Source: Aldehydirespirator sp965116965 (GTDB lineage: Bacteria; Actinomycetota; Acidimicrobiia; Acidimicrobiales; Aldehydirespiratoraceae). From it: 64,000 bases of DNA. The DNA lies in assembly GCA_965116965.1 (NCBI GenBank), contig OZ220743.1:3596001-3660000 (forward strand). The letters are read 5' to 3'. Position numbers and translations under genes: made by a program. Every line of letters begins with the position of its first letter. Within the stretch, counting starts at the first letter, position 1. Below, piece after piece: positions 55,776-64,000 of this stretch. The notes under the pieces are model-generated. The model saw nothing but the letters and a program-made list of their open reading frames with translations, ran no database searches and was not told where the DNA came from.

Positions 55776-57132
55776 GGCTCTTCGCGAATCAGGTCGGAGT
55801 GAGGGTGTCGAGCAGTGTCCAGTTGGGTCTGCCGGCGTAGAGGAGGGCTCGGATTCGGTAGTTGGCGAAGTTGGTGAACCCGAACGCGGCGCGTTTGACG
55901 CGTTTGATGAGGTTGTTGGCGGCTTCGGCGGCGGCGTTGGTGACCCGGGCGGTGTGCCAGTTGGCGATCTGGGTGCGCCAGCGCCACAGGGTGCGGCCGA
56001 GCCGGTTGATCTCGGCGGGCATGGCGGGGTCCTGGAGGTCCTGGGCGAGGCGGGCGACGGTGGCTGCGCCCACTTCGGTGTCGTCGATGTCATAGATCGA
56101 GCGGAGGGTCTCTTCAGCGGTGCCAGGCGTCGCGGACCTCGCCGTAGGGGTCTCCTGCGTCGAGCAGGCCCCGCAGCCGGACGCGGCCTTGCTCGGTGAT
56201 CTTCTCGGACGCGGAGACCAGCAGCTTGCGGGCCCGATACAGCGGGTCGTGTTTGTGGCCGCGGTGGCCGAGGGTCTGCTGTTGGACTCTGCGGCGGACC
56301 TCGTCGAGGGCGTCGTTGCCCAGCCGCACGACGTGGAACGGGTCCGCGACCTGCTCGGCGTGGGGCACTGCTGCGTCGAACGCGGCTCGGTAGGGGCCTG
56401 AGAGGTCCAGCACCGCCCAGCGGACGCCGGCCAGCCAGCGGCGGGGCCGCGCAAGCAGCCACTGTGTGGGCGCCTGTGCGGTGCGGCCTGGGACTATGTC
56501 GAGGAGCTGGCCCCGGCCGATGTCAACGATGCCGGTGGCCCAGGCCTTGGTCCGGAACCGGCCGCGGCGCCACATCAGGTGCTCGTCGAGCCCGAGCGCG
56601 ACCACATCGCAGATGCGCTCGGTGTCGGCCTCGAGCAGCGCAGAGCCCCAGCGGCGCACCGACTCGTTCACCGGGTGCCAGCTGCACCCGAGCTCTGTGG
56701 CGACATCGCTGTGGGGCCGGCCCTGCCCGGACTGGCGCGTCGCCCAGCGCCCCGCGCGCGTCGTCAGTCTCTCGCGCTCGGGCGCGATCTCGCGGTCCTG
56801 CTCGGTCACGGTCCCCGCCGCGCAGTCGGGATCCCCGCAGCGCCAGCGGCGCTTGTGCCACACCAGCCGCGCCGGCCGGCCGAACACCGGCAGATCCACC
56901 AGCTCCACCTCCCGTTCGCCGTCAGACCACAGCGCACCGCCGCAACGCTCACAGCCAGGCCGCGGCGCCCGACAGCGTATGTGCACCCGCAGCGGCGCGC
57001 CCGCCTCGTCGTCGACGCCGAGCACCTCCACATCTCCCAGTCCCACCAACAACTCGCACACGCGCGTAGGGTCGCACTCCACAGGGATCCTCCAGACCTC
57101 GGCTGTTCGGAAGCGCCGATTCTGGGGGATCC
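55776..57132 (-). mobile_element. ISL3-family insertion sequence A (decayed)
   Basis: A 1.36-kb element with a left end GGCTCTTCGCGAATC and an imperfect matching right end GGATCCCCCAGAATC (read inward). The single transposase gene is frameshifted. It abuts truncated copy B', so it inserted into, or recombined with, that element. No convincing target-site duplication was found. Confidence 0.7.
55789..57082 (-). pseudogene. ISL3-family transposase A, frameshifted
   Basis: The first frame (from ATG 57082) carries the zinc-ribbon-like N-terminus (CRAPRPGCERCGGALW, CGDPDC), the HTH region and catalytic-domain segment LDLSGPYRAAFDAAVPHAEQ, VADPFHVVRLGNDALDEVR. It stops near 56114. A second frame continues with AEETLRSIYDIDD through NNLIKRVKRAAFGFTNFANY. 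A one-base shift near 56118 joins them. No slippery sequence is seen, so the gene is probably dead. Confidence 0.8.
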
Positions 57133-57309
57133 CTCGCGTTCAGACGGGGACCCTCACCCTGCCGACTCCGACCTCAAACGCGAAGCACCAGTTTGCCGCA
57201 TGGCGGGCTTAGCGGCAAACTCGCAGAGGGCCACCAGGAAGAAGAGGGTCGGTCGATAGTCGTCTGCCTCACGCACACTGAACGCTGGCGTAGGCGTCGT
57301 CCGAGCGGC

Positions 57310-58137
57310 TCAGGACGCTGAACTGGAATCCAGGTCCTTGATGTGAATGAAGCTGTGGGGCCATTCAAGATCGAGGTCGCATTCTGTACGCGAACAGAAC
57401 CCCTCCTCTTCAAGCGTCCAGGTGTCGGGGACGGTCGTCACGGCTTCGCGGTCTGTGTTCATGTAGGAGAGAACAACGGATGAGACGTCACCATCGCTGT
57501 CGTAGTGCACCTCTTCGACGTACGCGACGAAACCGTAAGTGGTGCCCGTGCCGCTTTCCCACTGAGCGACAGACCCCGGTACCGGGTGCCCGTCCACCGT
57601 GATACCCAATCTGCGGGCGGCGTCGTCCCACTCGGTGGCGTGACCCCACCTATCCGATACATCCATGAGGTACCTGTTGTGGAAGAACTCGTCGGTGCTG
57701 GCGAAGTTGACCTCGTTCAGCCGCCATGCGACATACGAGGTGGCATGGCCTCCGTAGAAGCACCACTGGTCGCTCCCAGAGACCCCCGCGCACCCTCCCA
57801 ACTCGACGTCGAACTTGTAGGCGTCCAAGGCCTCTTGGTTCTCTGGCTCCTCTTGGAGAACCGTTGTCGTCGTGGTGCCTGCGTCCTCAGGTTCTGGGGG
57901 CAGCGAGGACGTGGTAGTCGTGGTCTCTTCCGACTCAGGTGCTTCCCCTGCGTCGGCAGTTTCATCCTGTGGCGGAACGGTGGTGGTCTGCGTTGTGGTC
58001 GATGGCGGAGGATCGCCACCTTGGGTGGAGCACCACAGAGGCACCAGCACGATGATCAATGCACTTGCGACGATCGCGGCCGAGGAGAGCAGTTGGTTCT
58101 CCTTGGCCCATTCGCCCAAGCGGCTCATCCGGCTCAT
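57310..58137 (-). CDS. Membrane-anchored CHAP-like protein with missing catalytic residues
   Basis: A 275-residue protein starting at ATG 58137 with AAGGGAC upstream. Residues about 15-36 are one membrane helix or lipoprotein-like signal ending LVPLWCSTQ. Residues 40-95 are a Thr/Glu/Pro linker. Residues about 105-240 resemble a CHAP amidase (ATSYVAWRLNEVN, EWDDAARRLGITVDGHPVPG, SVAQWESGTGTTYGFVAYVE). In CHAP enzymes the first block has catalytic Cys and the last has His (GHVAYVE). Here the Cys position is Ala (GGHATSY) and the His is Phe. It is probably a binding or decoy domain. It lies between the two ISL3 elements, with 177 bp of unassigned sequence on the IS A side. Confidence 0.65.
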   Translation of the reverse strand: MSRMSRLGEWAKENQLLSSAAIVASALIIVLVPLWCSTQGGDPPPSTTTQTTTVPPQDETADAGEAPESEETTTTTSSLPPEPEDAGTTTTTVLQEEPENQEALDAYKFDVELGGCAGVSGSDQWCFYGGHATSYVAWRLNEVNFASTDEFFHNRYLMDVSDRWGHATEWDDAARRLGITVDGHPVPGSVAQWESGTGTTYGFVAYVEEVHYDSDGDVSSVVLSYMNTDREAVTTVPDTWTLEEEGFCSRTECDLDLEWPHSFIHIKDLDSSSAS

Positions 58138-58275
58138 CGGTGTCCCTTCGTATCGCCGGCGGATTGGATGGGCCGCTAATTGTCGCGCACGACTCGGTGG
58201 CTCGCCAGTACGCCAACCAAGATCGGCGCTCGACGGCAGGTGAGCCTCGGGAGGACTTCCGGCGTGCTGACTAGA

Positions 58276-59624
58276 GGAGCCTGCGCGGAAACGTGGGGAG
58301 GGGGGTGGTTGAGGGTCCCCGTTGAGGGGTCGAGGCCCTGCTGGGATCGGTGACGACAGTCCAACCGAGCCAGGAGGGCCTCGATGGCCAGCGATGTTAT
58401 GTCGGTGCGGCTTCATCTGCGGCGGATTCGTGTGCTGGGGGTGGTCGAGGACACCGCGGCGCGCCTTGTGGTGAGCGTCGAGTCGACGCTGAGGCGGCTG
58501 CGCTGCTCGATGTGCGGGTTCAAGTGCCGCAGGGTCCATGACCGCCGCGGCAAGAAGGTCCAGGACTTGGAGGTGTCGGGGCGGCCGGTGACGCTGGTGT
58601 GGTCGCGGCACAGGATGGTCTGTGACAGCTGCGACAGCCGGTTCCTGGAGGACCACGCGGCCTTCGAGGGCGCGCTGACGGCGAGGCTGGCGCGGGCGCT
58701 GGTCTCAGACGCCAAGGTGATGACGCTGCGCGCCGCGGCGCGCCGGCGCGGCGCGCGCTGGCACAAGATCAACGCGCTGGTGCGGGCCTGGGCCGGGATC
58801 GTCGCCGAGCGCCGCCGCAGCGAGCGCTGCCGGGTGCTGCTGGTCGATGAGACCTCGATCCGCCGCCGCTGCGTGACCGTGATCGTCAACGCCGACACCA
58901 ACAAGACCCTCGCGATGGTCCCGCACCGCAGCTCGGCGGCGCTGTCGGCGTTCTTCGCGCAACAAGGCCACAAGTGGTGCAGAGGCGTCAAGGCGGTCGT
59001 CACAGACGGCTCACGCGCCTACAAGGCCGCCATCGACGCCCACCTCGGCCACGCCCGCCACGTGCTTGACCGGTTCCACGTCATCCGGTGGTTCTCAGCG
59101 GGGCTCACCGCGGTGCGCCGCGACGTCCAGCGCCGCGAGCCCCAAGGCGCAAAGCCCGCATTCGAGCCCGAGGTGTTCGGGGCGCGGTTCGCTCTGCTGC
59201 GCCGCGCCGACACCCTCACCTAAGCCGAACAGGCCCGACCCCGGAGCCTGTTCGACGCACACCCCCGCCTCCAAGCCGGCCGGCAGGCCCTCCAGGAGCT
59301 CCACGGCCTCTACACCGCAGACGACCACAACGGCGCCCTCGAAACGCTCGGGCAGTTCTGCGACCTCTACGAGACCGGCGAACTGCCCGAGTCCCACGAC
59401 ATCGTCGACGCCATCATCGCCTGGTCCCACGAGATCCTCGCCTGGCACCACAGCCGCCGGGCCTCCAACAGCAGAATCGAGGGCACCAACAACCTGCTGC
59501 AAGTCCTGCAGCGCACCGCCCACGGCTTCACCAACCCAACCAACTTCGAAGCCCGAGGCCTACTGATAACGTGACCAGCCCACCGGTGCCAGCAACCCCT
59601 CATCCCACAAAATCGCGCAGCGCC
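58276..59624 (+). mobile_element. ISL3-family insertion sequence B
   Basis: An approximately 1.35-kb element. The left end (GGAGCCTGCGCGGAAACGTG) and right end read inward (GGCGCTGCGCGATTTTGTGG) are imperfect terminal inverted repeats. The last 477 bp are duplicated in inverted orientation at 55299-55775. No obvious target duplication. The transposase has one nonsense codon. Confidence 0.75.
58384..59574 (+). pseudogene. ISL3-family transposase B, interrupted by one nonsense codon
   Basis: The frame from ATG 58384 includes a zinc-binding N-terminus (LRCSMCGFKCRRVHD, MVCDSCDSRF), an HTH-like region, and the ISL3 DDE domain (VLLVDETSIRRRC, AVVTDGSRAYKAAIDAHLGH, VLDRFHVIRWFS). A TAA at 59221-59223 stops it. 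Reading continues in frame with AEQARPRSLFDAHPRLQAGR to GLLIT at 59574. Copy B' has GAA at the stop position, so a single G-to-T change inactivated it. Confidence 0.85.
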
Positions 59625-59654
59625 CAATAGTTGCTAGGCGTATAGCCTGCGTTC

Positions 59655-59891
59655 ATGCAATCAACTGATCCAGGCCGAAGCGTCTCGGCTCCTCATCTCC
59701 CGGAATCCGATTTGCGGCAGGAGGTTGGTAACCGCATTGAGTGGGAATACGTCTCCCAAGCGGAAGAGGAAATCGCCCGAGAGCTTGGGCCACTCACAGA
59801 CGATGAGATCGCGGAAGCGCTGAGAGTCACAGCAGAGGCTCAGATCGCCGCCATTGAGGACGAGACCTTCGACCCCAACAACCCCGATTAG
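59655..59891 (+). CDS. Small acidic protein of unknown function
   Basis: A 78-residue protein beginning MQSTDPGRSVSAPHLPESDL, acidic and helical in its second half (EEEIARELGPLTDDEIAEAL). No motif is recognised. It lies just beyond the right end of ISL3 B. It may be an antitoxin-like protein or a local remnant. Coding is supported only by the amino-acid composition and length. Confidence 0.4.
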   Translation: MQSTDPGRSVSAPHLPESDLRQEVGNRIEWEYVSQAEEEIARELGPLTDDEIAEALRVTAEAQIAAIEDETFDPNNPD

Positions 59892-60092
59892 ACGCGTGCT
59901 GACGACTTAGCGGCGCTGCGCGAGAATCTCAGCACACGCGACGCTCCCGGCAGGCGTGAATTGCGCACCTGTGGGTGTCCGAAGTCGTGTCGCCGCGGCG
60001 CCAGCAGTTCGTCCGCACTTGCCCAAGAGCTTCACGCCTGCCAGAAACCTGTAGCCGGACATCGCATCGAGTCTGCACGCAGGGTGTGACAG

Positions 60093-60313
60093 TCATGATG
60101 CGGGGGTCGGTGATCGGGGCTCGGATGGCTCCTCGTTTGGGGTTCTTCCACGGTCGATGCATCGCTGATAGTGGAAGTGTTCTCCGAAGTCGGCGTGGCT
60201 TGATTTTGAGCGTTGGCTGCGGTGTGGATGGCCTTGTTGAGTGGCGGTTGCTGCCGCGGTTGAACCCGGTGACGCATCCTGCGTCCGCTGCTCATGCTTC
60301 TATCAGGCGACAT
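60093..60313 (-). pseudogene. IS110-family transposase C-terminal remnant
   Basis: On the minus strand HRVQPRQQPPLNKAIHTAAN matches the C-terminal helix of IS110 transposases. After a frameshift, FHYQRCIDRGRTPNEEPSEP continues the family pattern (YYQR...GKTPKEA) to a stop at 60093. N-terminal and catalytic regions are absent. Nothing else convincing is present in the 59892-60345 gap. Confidence 0.6.
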
Positions 60314-60345
60314 GGCCGGACCGGCACCGGCTGGCAGGCACCCGA

Positions 60346-62061
60346 CTAGGCCTGAGACAACTCCTCGATACGACTCAGCAGTGCGGTGATGGTTCCGGCG
60401 ACGACACGATCTGTGTCGGGGGGCGGCATGTCTGCGTACCGCACGGTAACTCCGAGCCCTGGAACCGCCGTAGAGTTAATCGTCACTGCGCGCTGGAAGC
60501 CAAGCGAGCCCAGCCGCCACTCAACTGCAACCTCGACGTTGAAGTCCCCGCCGTTGCGTCCTACGTATCCACGAAGCGAGTAGCTGTAGCCCAAGACGAA
60601 GGGCTTGTCGTCCGTGAGTCTGAACCCCGGAGCATGCGTGAAGCTGCTCCGGTGCGTTTCCCAGGAACCGCTACCAAAGAGGTTGTAGGCGCCCAACGAT
60701 CGCCGGCCGTCTGCCAACGTCTCCGACTGGTTGTGATCGCTGAAGAGTTGCGATCCGATGTGGTGGAGATGGCGCTGCAACCCATCGACCGTGGCACAGA
60801 CGTATTCGCGATAGACCGAATCGAGCCGTTCGATGTCGAGTTCGCTCGGGTCGGAGGCCTTTCGCTCTCGAATGAACTCCGACACCTCATGGTCGACGTC
60901 GAGCCGGTCGAGAACGCCCCCCATCCCCGTCATCGGCACCGCCTCGGCGTCGGTTCGCTCGACTCGTTCGACGCCACCGTACACGACGGTTCTGGAAACG
61001 AGACCGGGTACAACTTCGGCCAGCTTGTGAAGGGCAGAGAAGTAGTCGCTTGACACCGTCGATCCCGACTTGACTTCGATCGCGGCGAAGCCGCGGCCGG
61101 TCTCGCACAACAGATCGCACTCCAGCCCGCTCGAGTCCCGGAAGAACCAAAGGTGCGGTTGACGGCCACGGTTGAACCGATGCTTGAGTGCTTCGGTCAC
61201 GACGGCGTTCTCGAACAGCGCGCCCCTTAGCGGATGGGTCGCGACCTGCCGCGCGTTCTCGATCCCAATGAGGAAGCTCGCTAGCCCGACATCGTAGAAG
61301 TAGATCTTGGGCGACTTGATGAGGCGCTTGCCAATATTGGCGTGGTATGGCTGAAGCAGGAAGACGACGTAGCTCGCTTCCAGGATAGTCAGCCACTCGC
61401 GGGCCGTCGTGTGGGACACGCCGACATCGGCCCCCAGCGAGCTGAGATTGACGAGCTGTCCCACCCGTCCGGCGCACAGGCGGACGAACCGCCGGAAGCT
61501 CGTGATGTTGCGGATCTCGTTCGATCGGCGAACATCACGTTCCACGTATGTCTCGAAATAGTCGCCAAGTGCCCGCTGCGGATCGAGCCCCTGGGCGAGG
61601 ATCCTGGGGTAGAAGCCCGAGAAGATCACGTCGTCGATAGCCATACTCGCTCCGGTGTGAGAGCGTTCTGCCATTGAGAACGGGAGAAGGCGCAACAGGG
61701 CCGTCCTCCCGGCTAGCGACTGGCTAATCGCCTGCGATAGCCGGAACTGCTCGCTCCCCGTCAGGATGTACAGACCGTTTCGTCCGCGCTCATCGACATC
61801 AACCTGGATGTAGGAGAGAAGCTTCGGGACGTTCTGGATCTCATCGATGACGGCACCGCTGCTTGCTTGGTCCAGAAATCCCCGCGGGTCCGACTCAGCG
61901 AACTCCCGCTGATCCGGCGCCTCCAAGTTGAAGTATCGAAGCTCGGCGAATGCCTCCCGGCACAGCGTGGTCTTGCCCGACTGGCGCGGTCCCGTCAGCG
62001 TCACGACGGGGTACTGCCGATGCAGACTCTTGAGACGAGGGGTGATCTCGCGCTCGATCAT
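60346..62061 (-). CDS. AAA ATPase/DUF4143 protein with extra C-terminal domain
   Basis: A 571-residue protein. The ATPase half has Walker A GPRQSGKT, DEIQNVPKLLSYIQ and LTGSEQFRLSQ. The DUF4143 half includes FYDVGLASFLIG, LRGALFENAVVTEALKHRF, and a nuclease-like SGLECDLLC then AIEVKSG. Residues about 370-571 are an extra domain, beta-rich near the end (FNVEVAVEWRLGSLGFQRAV), not seen in the sister protein at 10455. ATG 62061 or 62073 begins it. An inverted repeat lies directly upstream. Function of the family is unsettled; defence or mobility has been suggested. Confidence 0.8.
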   Translation of the reverse strand: MIEREITPRLKSLHRQYPVVTLTGPRQSGKTTLCREAFAELRYFNLEAPDQREFAESDPRGFLDQASSGAVIDEIQNVPKLLSYIQVDVDERGRNGLYILTGSEQFRLSQAISQSLAGRTALLRLLPFSMAERSHTGASMAIDDVIFSGFYPRILAQGLDPQRALGDYFETYVERDVRRSNEIRNITSFRRFVRLCAGRVGQLVNLSSLGADVGVSHTTAREWLTILEASYVVFLLQPYHANIGKRLIKSPKIYFYDVGLASFLIGIENARQVATHPLRGALFENAVVTEALKHRFNRGRQPHLWFFRDSSGLECDLLCETGRGFAAIEVKSGSTVSSDYFSALHKLAEVVPGLVSRTVVYGGVERVERTDAEAVPMTGMGGVLDRLDVDHEVSEFIRERKASDPSELDIERLDSVYREYVCATVDGLQRHLHHIGSQLFSDHNQSETLADGRRSLGAYNLFGSGSWETHRSSFTHAPGFRLTDDKPFVLGYSYSLRGYVGRNGGDFNVEVAVEWRLGSLGFQRAVTINSTAVPGLGVTVRYADMPPPDTDRVVAGTITALLSRIEELSQA

Positions 62062-62086
62062 GCCCGTCAGCATACCCGGGGCTCTT

Positions 62087-62115
62087 GCTGATTGAAAGTA
62101 CTACCTTCAATCAGC
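62087..62115. repeat. Perfect inverted repeat upstream of the second DUF4143 ATPase
   Basis: 10-bp arms GCTGATTGAA and TTCAATCAGC, with 9 bp between, are AT-rich and only 14-26 bp upstream of the ATPase start codons. On the other side is the SDR stop codon, so the element could be an operator for the ATPase or a terminator for the SDR. Like the repeats before the other DUF4143 gene, it is probably regulatory. Confidence 0.6.
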
Positions 62116-62118
62116 AGA

Positions 62119-62940
62119 CTAGAGGCCGAAGGAGCCGTCGAAGCGGGTCTTCCAGCTGCCCGCGGCCACCGTGCCCCCGTCCACGAGGATGGACTCGCCG
62201 GTGACGAAGCTGGCCATGTCCGAGGCCAGGAACACGATCACCGACGCGCACTCCTCGGCGCGGCCCTTGCGGCGCAGCGGCGTGGGGTACAGGCCGTCCA
62301 TCAACGAGCTGGACTGCTCGGCCAGCACCTCGTCGCCGGGAGTGGGCATCATGTCGGGCGCCACGCAGTTCACACGGATGCCCCGATGCCCGTACTCCAG
62401 GGCCAGCGTCTTGGTGAACTGCTCCACCGCCGCCTTCATGGCCGCGTACACCCCGAACATCGGGGCGGCGTGGTAGGCCTCGACCGACGTGACGTTGATG
62501 ATGGCGCCGCCGTCGGACATGAGCGGAACACCGTGGCGTACGCAGTTGGTGACGGTGGAGAAGTTCTCGCGGATGAGGGTGTGCTCGCCCTTGGGCGAGG
62601 TGTCGTCGAAGCGGGCCCGGAAGGTGCCGCCGGCATTGTTGACGATCACGTCGATGGGACCGAGTTCGTCGTGAGTGCGCTGCATGAACGCCGCCACCGA
62701 GTCGTCGTCGCGGGCATCGAGCACGTCTGAGGTGCAGCGGCGGCCCGCGGCCTCCACCTGCTGGACCACATCGGGCAGCAGCATGGGATCCTTGTCGAAA
62801 ATGGCCACGTGCGCGCCGAAGCGGGCCATGGCCACCGCGGTGGCGGCGCCGATGCCCCGGGCCGCGCCGGTCACCACCGCCACCCGGTCGGTGAGCAGAA
62901 CGCTGTCGGGGTCGAGGCTCGGCGCCTCGTGGTCGGTCAT
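62119..62940 (-). CDS. SDR-family oxidoreductase
   Basis: A 273-residue short-chain dehydrogenase: VTGAARGIGAATAVAMARFG, IVNNAGGTFRARF, VTSVEAYHAAPMFGVYAAMK (Ser and Tyr-x3-Lys) and a C-terminal VTGESILVDGGTVAAGSWK. Substrate unknown. The start ATG 62940 overlaps the stop of the restriction subunit gene by 4 bp, an odd pairing of metabolic and restriction genes. Otherwise a normal complete SDR. Confidence 0.88.
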   Translation of the reverse strand: MTDHEAPSLDPDSVLLTDRVAVVTGAARGIGAATAVAMARFGAHVAIFDKDPMLLPDVVQQVEAAGRRCTSDVLDARDDDSVAAFMQRTHDELGPIDVIVNNAGGTFRARFDDTSPKGEHTLIRENFSTVTNCVRHGVPLMSDGGAIINVTSVEAYHAAPMFGVYAAMKAAVEQFTKTLALEYGHRGIRVNCVAPDMMPTPGDEVLAEQSSSLMDGLYPTPLRRKGRAEECASVIVFLASDMASFVTGESILVDGGTVAAGSWKTRFDGSFGL

Positions 62941-64000
62941 GCCATGACCTCGGCGAAGCGCTCCTCACGGAACACGATCCTGAAGCGGCCCCTCGTGTGC
63001 CCGTTGTCGAGGCTGACCTCGCCGCACTCGTAGCCAGCGTCACTATTCAGTGACGCCTCAAGCGTGGCGAACACCTTCGTCTTGTATTCCGTGTCGGCAT
63101 TGCCCGCCAGGTGGCCGCCTTTGGTGTCGACGACCAGCAGCCGGGGCTTGCCGTCCCCGTTGCTGGACATGGCCACGAAGTCAGGCCAGATGCGGTCCTG
63201 GATCCAGCCCCGCAGGTAGTACTCGTGCTGCTGGCGGACGGCGACCCGGTGCCACCACTGGATCGCCTCGTGCTGGTCCACGTAGAAGGCAAAGTCCCTC
63301 TCCAGCCCGGTGTCGAACTGCTTCTCGAACATTGGCTCGAAGAGGCTCTTCTGCACTGGTTTGCCGGCTCGCTCCAAAGAGTGGTCGCTGGCGGCGACGG
63401 GCAGCGTGAACTCCTCTTGCATCCTGTAGTTGGGCTCGCTGGCCTCAAGGTCGAATCGGATGTCGCCACCCTTGAGCTTGTCGGTGAAGACTTGTTCGGC
63501 TTGGCGCTCGATCTGGTCCGCCACGCCCTCTCGGAGCCGGATCATCTGGTCGCGGCGCTGCGCGTAGATCTCGGCCTCGCTCAGTCCCACGCCGCGCAGC
63601 GACTCCAGTAGGTCACCAGCGATCCGGGCCGCTTGCCAGGCGTTCGGCACCAGATCTGTGAGCTGGCGCGTCACCCACGACAGCGTGATCTCGGGATCCG
63701 AGTCGATCAACTCGCGGGTCGCCTCCGACACGCCGCTGCCGCCCAGGTCGACGGCGACCGTCTCCTCGAACAGGCCCGCACTGGCGCTTGAGGCGGCCAC
63801 CGGTGAGGGCGCGGCAATGCCGGCCCAGTCGATTTGGGGGAGGATGTGCCGCTGGTAGCTGAGATTGCGCCAGCCTTCGCCGTGGCGGTGAAGGACCTTG
63901 GGAAGGAAGATGTCACGCCGTCTGAACTGCTCGCGCCGTCTGATGGTCGTCACCTCGACGTCAACGGCATCGCTGCCGACGACATCGCAGTCGAGTCCGG
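62937..64000 (-). CDS. C-terminal part of a type III restriction (Res/helicase-nuclease) subunit (5' partial)
   Basis: The frame is open to the right edge of the window, so only about the last 350 residues are seen. They include a helical linker with YAQRRDQMIRLREGVADQIE, a FAFYVDQHEAIQWWHRV region and a nuclease pattern RIWPDFVAMSSN followed by RLLVVDTKGGHLAGNADTEY, matching the PD...(D/E)xK endonuclease domain of type III restriction enzymes. The helicase domain would lie outside. The stop overlaps the SDR start by 4 bp. The matching methyltransferase is not in the window. Confidence 0.8.
   Translation of the reverse strand, partial: GLDCDVVGSDAVDVEVTTIRRREQFRRRDIFLPKVLHRHGEGWRNLSYQRHILPQIDWAGIAAPSPVAASSASAGLFEETVAVDLGGSGVSEATRELIDSDPEITLSWVTRQLTDLVPNAWQAARIAGDLLESLRGVGLSEAEIYAQRRDQMIRLREGVADQIERQAEQVFTDKLKGGDIRFDLEASEPNYRMQEEFTLPVAASDHSLERAGKPVQKSLFEPMFEKQFDTGLERDFAFYVDQHEAIQWWHRVAVRQQHEYYLRGWIQDRIWPDFVAMSSNGDGKPRLLVVDTKGGHLAGNADTEYKTKVFATLEASLNSDAGYECGEVSLDNGHTRGRFRIVFREERFAEVMA

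Noticed and set aside
1..64000. CRISPR arrays, rRNA, tRNA or replication-origin signals
   Set aside because: No regularly spaced palindromic repeats with unique spacers, no rRNA core sequences, no cloverleaf and no DnaA-box cluster were seen on either strand by eye.

Overview
The window is GC-rich bacterial chromosome with many GTG and TTG starts, 4-bp start/stop overlaps and few U-tract terminators. A coenzyme F420 guanylyltransferase (FbiD), several luciferase-like flavin/F420 oxidoreductases, a CtpE-like P-type ATPase and a CysQ-type phosphatase point to the Actinomycetota. I would guess a lineage near Acidimicrobiia, with low certainty because no rRNA or ribosomal protein gene is present.

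Layout. (1) 1-5,400 is a defence-like edge: a large helical protein ending in a PD-(D/E)xK nuclease motif (5' end outside the window), then a BamHI/BglII-type restriction endonuclease facing a MT-A70 adenine methyltransferase with its own N-terminal HTH. (2) 5,518-6,675 is a small housekeeping pair including RNase HII. (3) 6,700-34,100 is the main feature, a nitrogen-acquisition supercluster. It holds five Nit1C (cyanide/nitrile, nitrogen-starvation) families: the Sll0783-like DsrE-fold protein, GNAT, radical SAM, AIR-synthase-like protein and glycosyltransferase. No nitrilase is seen. A cobalt-type nitrile hydratase (beta, alpha, His-rich accessory protein) lies in the same operon. The cluster also holds all three subunit families of oxamate carbamoyltransferase (FdrA, DUF1116, DUF2877), a carbamate kinase, two fumarase/aspartase-superfamily lyases, a phosphosulfolactate-synthase-like protein, a CbtAB cobalt transporter, an OsmC protein, an FAD oxidoreductase and an XRE-cupin regulator. 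A 38-bp promoter motif occurs both before the hydratase operon and between osmC and the regulator.

(4) Inside that cluster, 10,200-16,540 looks inserted. It carries an AAA/DUF4143 ATPase behind four exact-period repeats, two gene remnants, and a compact four-gene cassette (small protein, sigma-like protein, unknown protein, DUF3696-type ATPase) in which every junction is a 4-bp overlap. (5) 34,100-55,100 is ordinary chromosome: gpsA, fbiD, a PIG-L deacetylase, a CtpE-like ATPase, SDR pairs, a diacylglycerol kinase, cysQ, luciferase-like oxidoreductases, a secreted LAS peptidase, an enoyl-CoA hydratase, leuA with a leader-peptide attenuator, a PAC2 protein and a cupin. A dispersed intergenic repeat is scattered through this and the previous region. 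(6) 55,300-60,320 is a transposon graveyard: two decayed ISL3 elements, an inverted 477-bp duplication, an IS110 remnant and a CHAP-like protein without its catalytic residues. (7) 60,346-64,000 has a second DUF4143 ATPase, an SDR and the C-terminal part of a type III restriction subunit that runs off the window.

How the genes may work together (inference). The hydratase converts a nitrile to an amide, CbtAB and the His-rich accessory protein supply its cobalt, the Nit1C enzymes process an unknown intermediate, and the carbamoyltransferase plus carbamate kinase recover ammonia, CO2 and ATP from a carbamoylated product. The lyase/phosphosulfolactate-synthase-like block would supply or consume a dicarboxylate adduct. 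The true substrate cannot be read from sequence.
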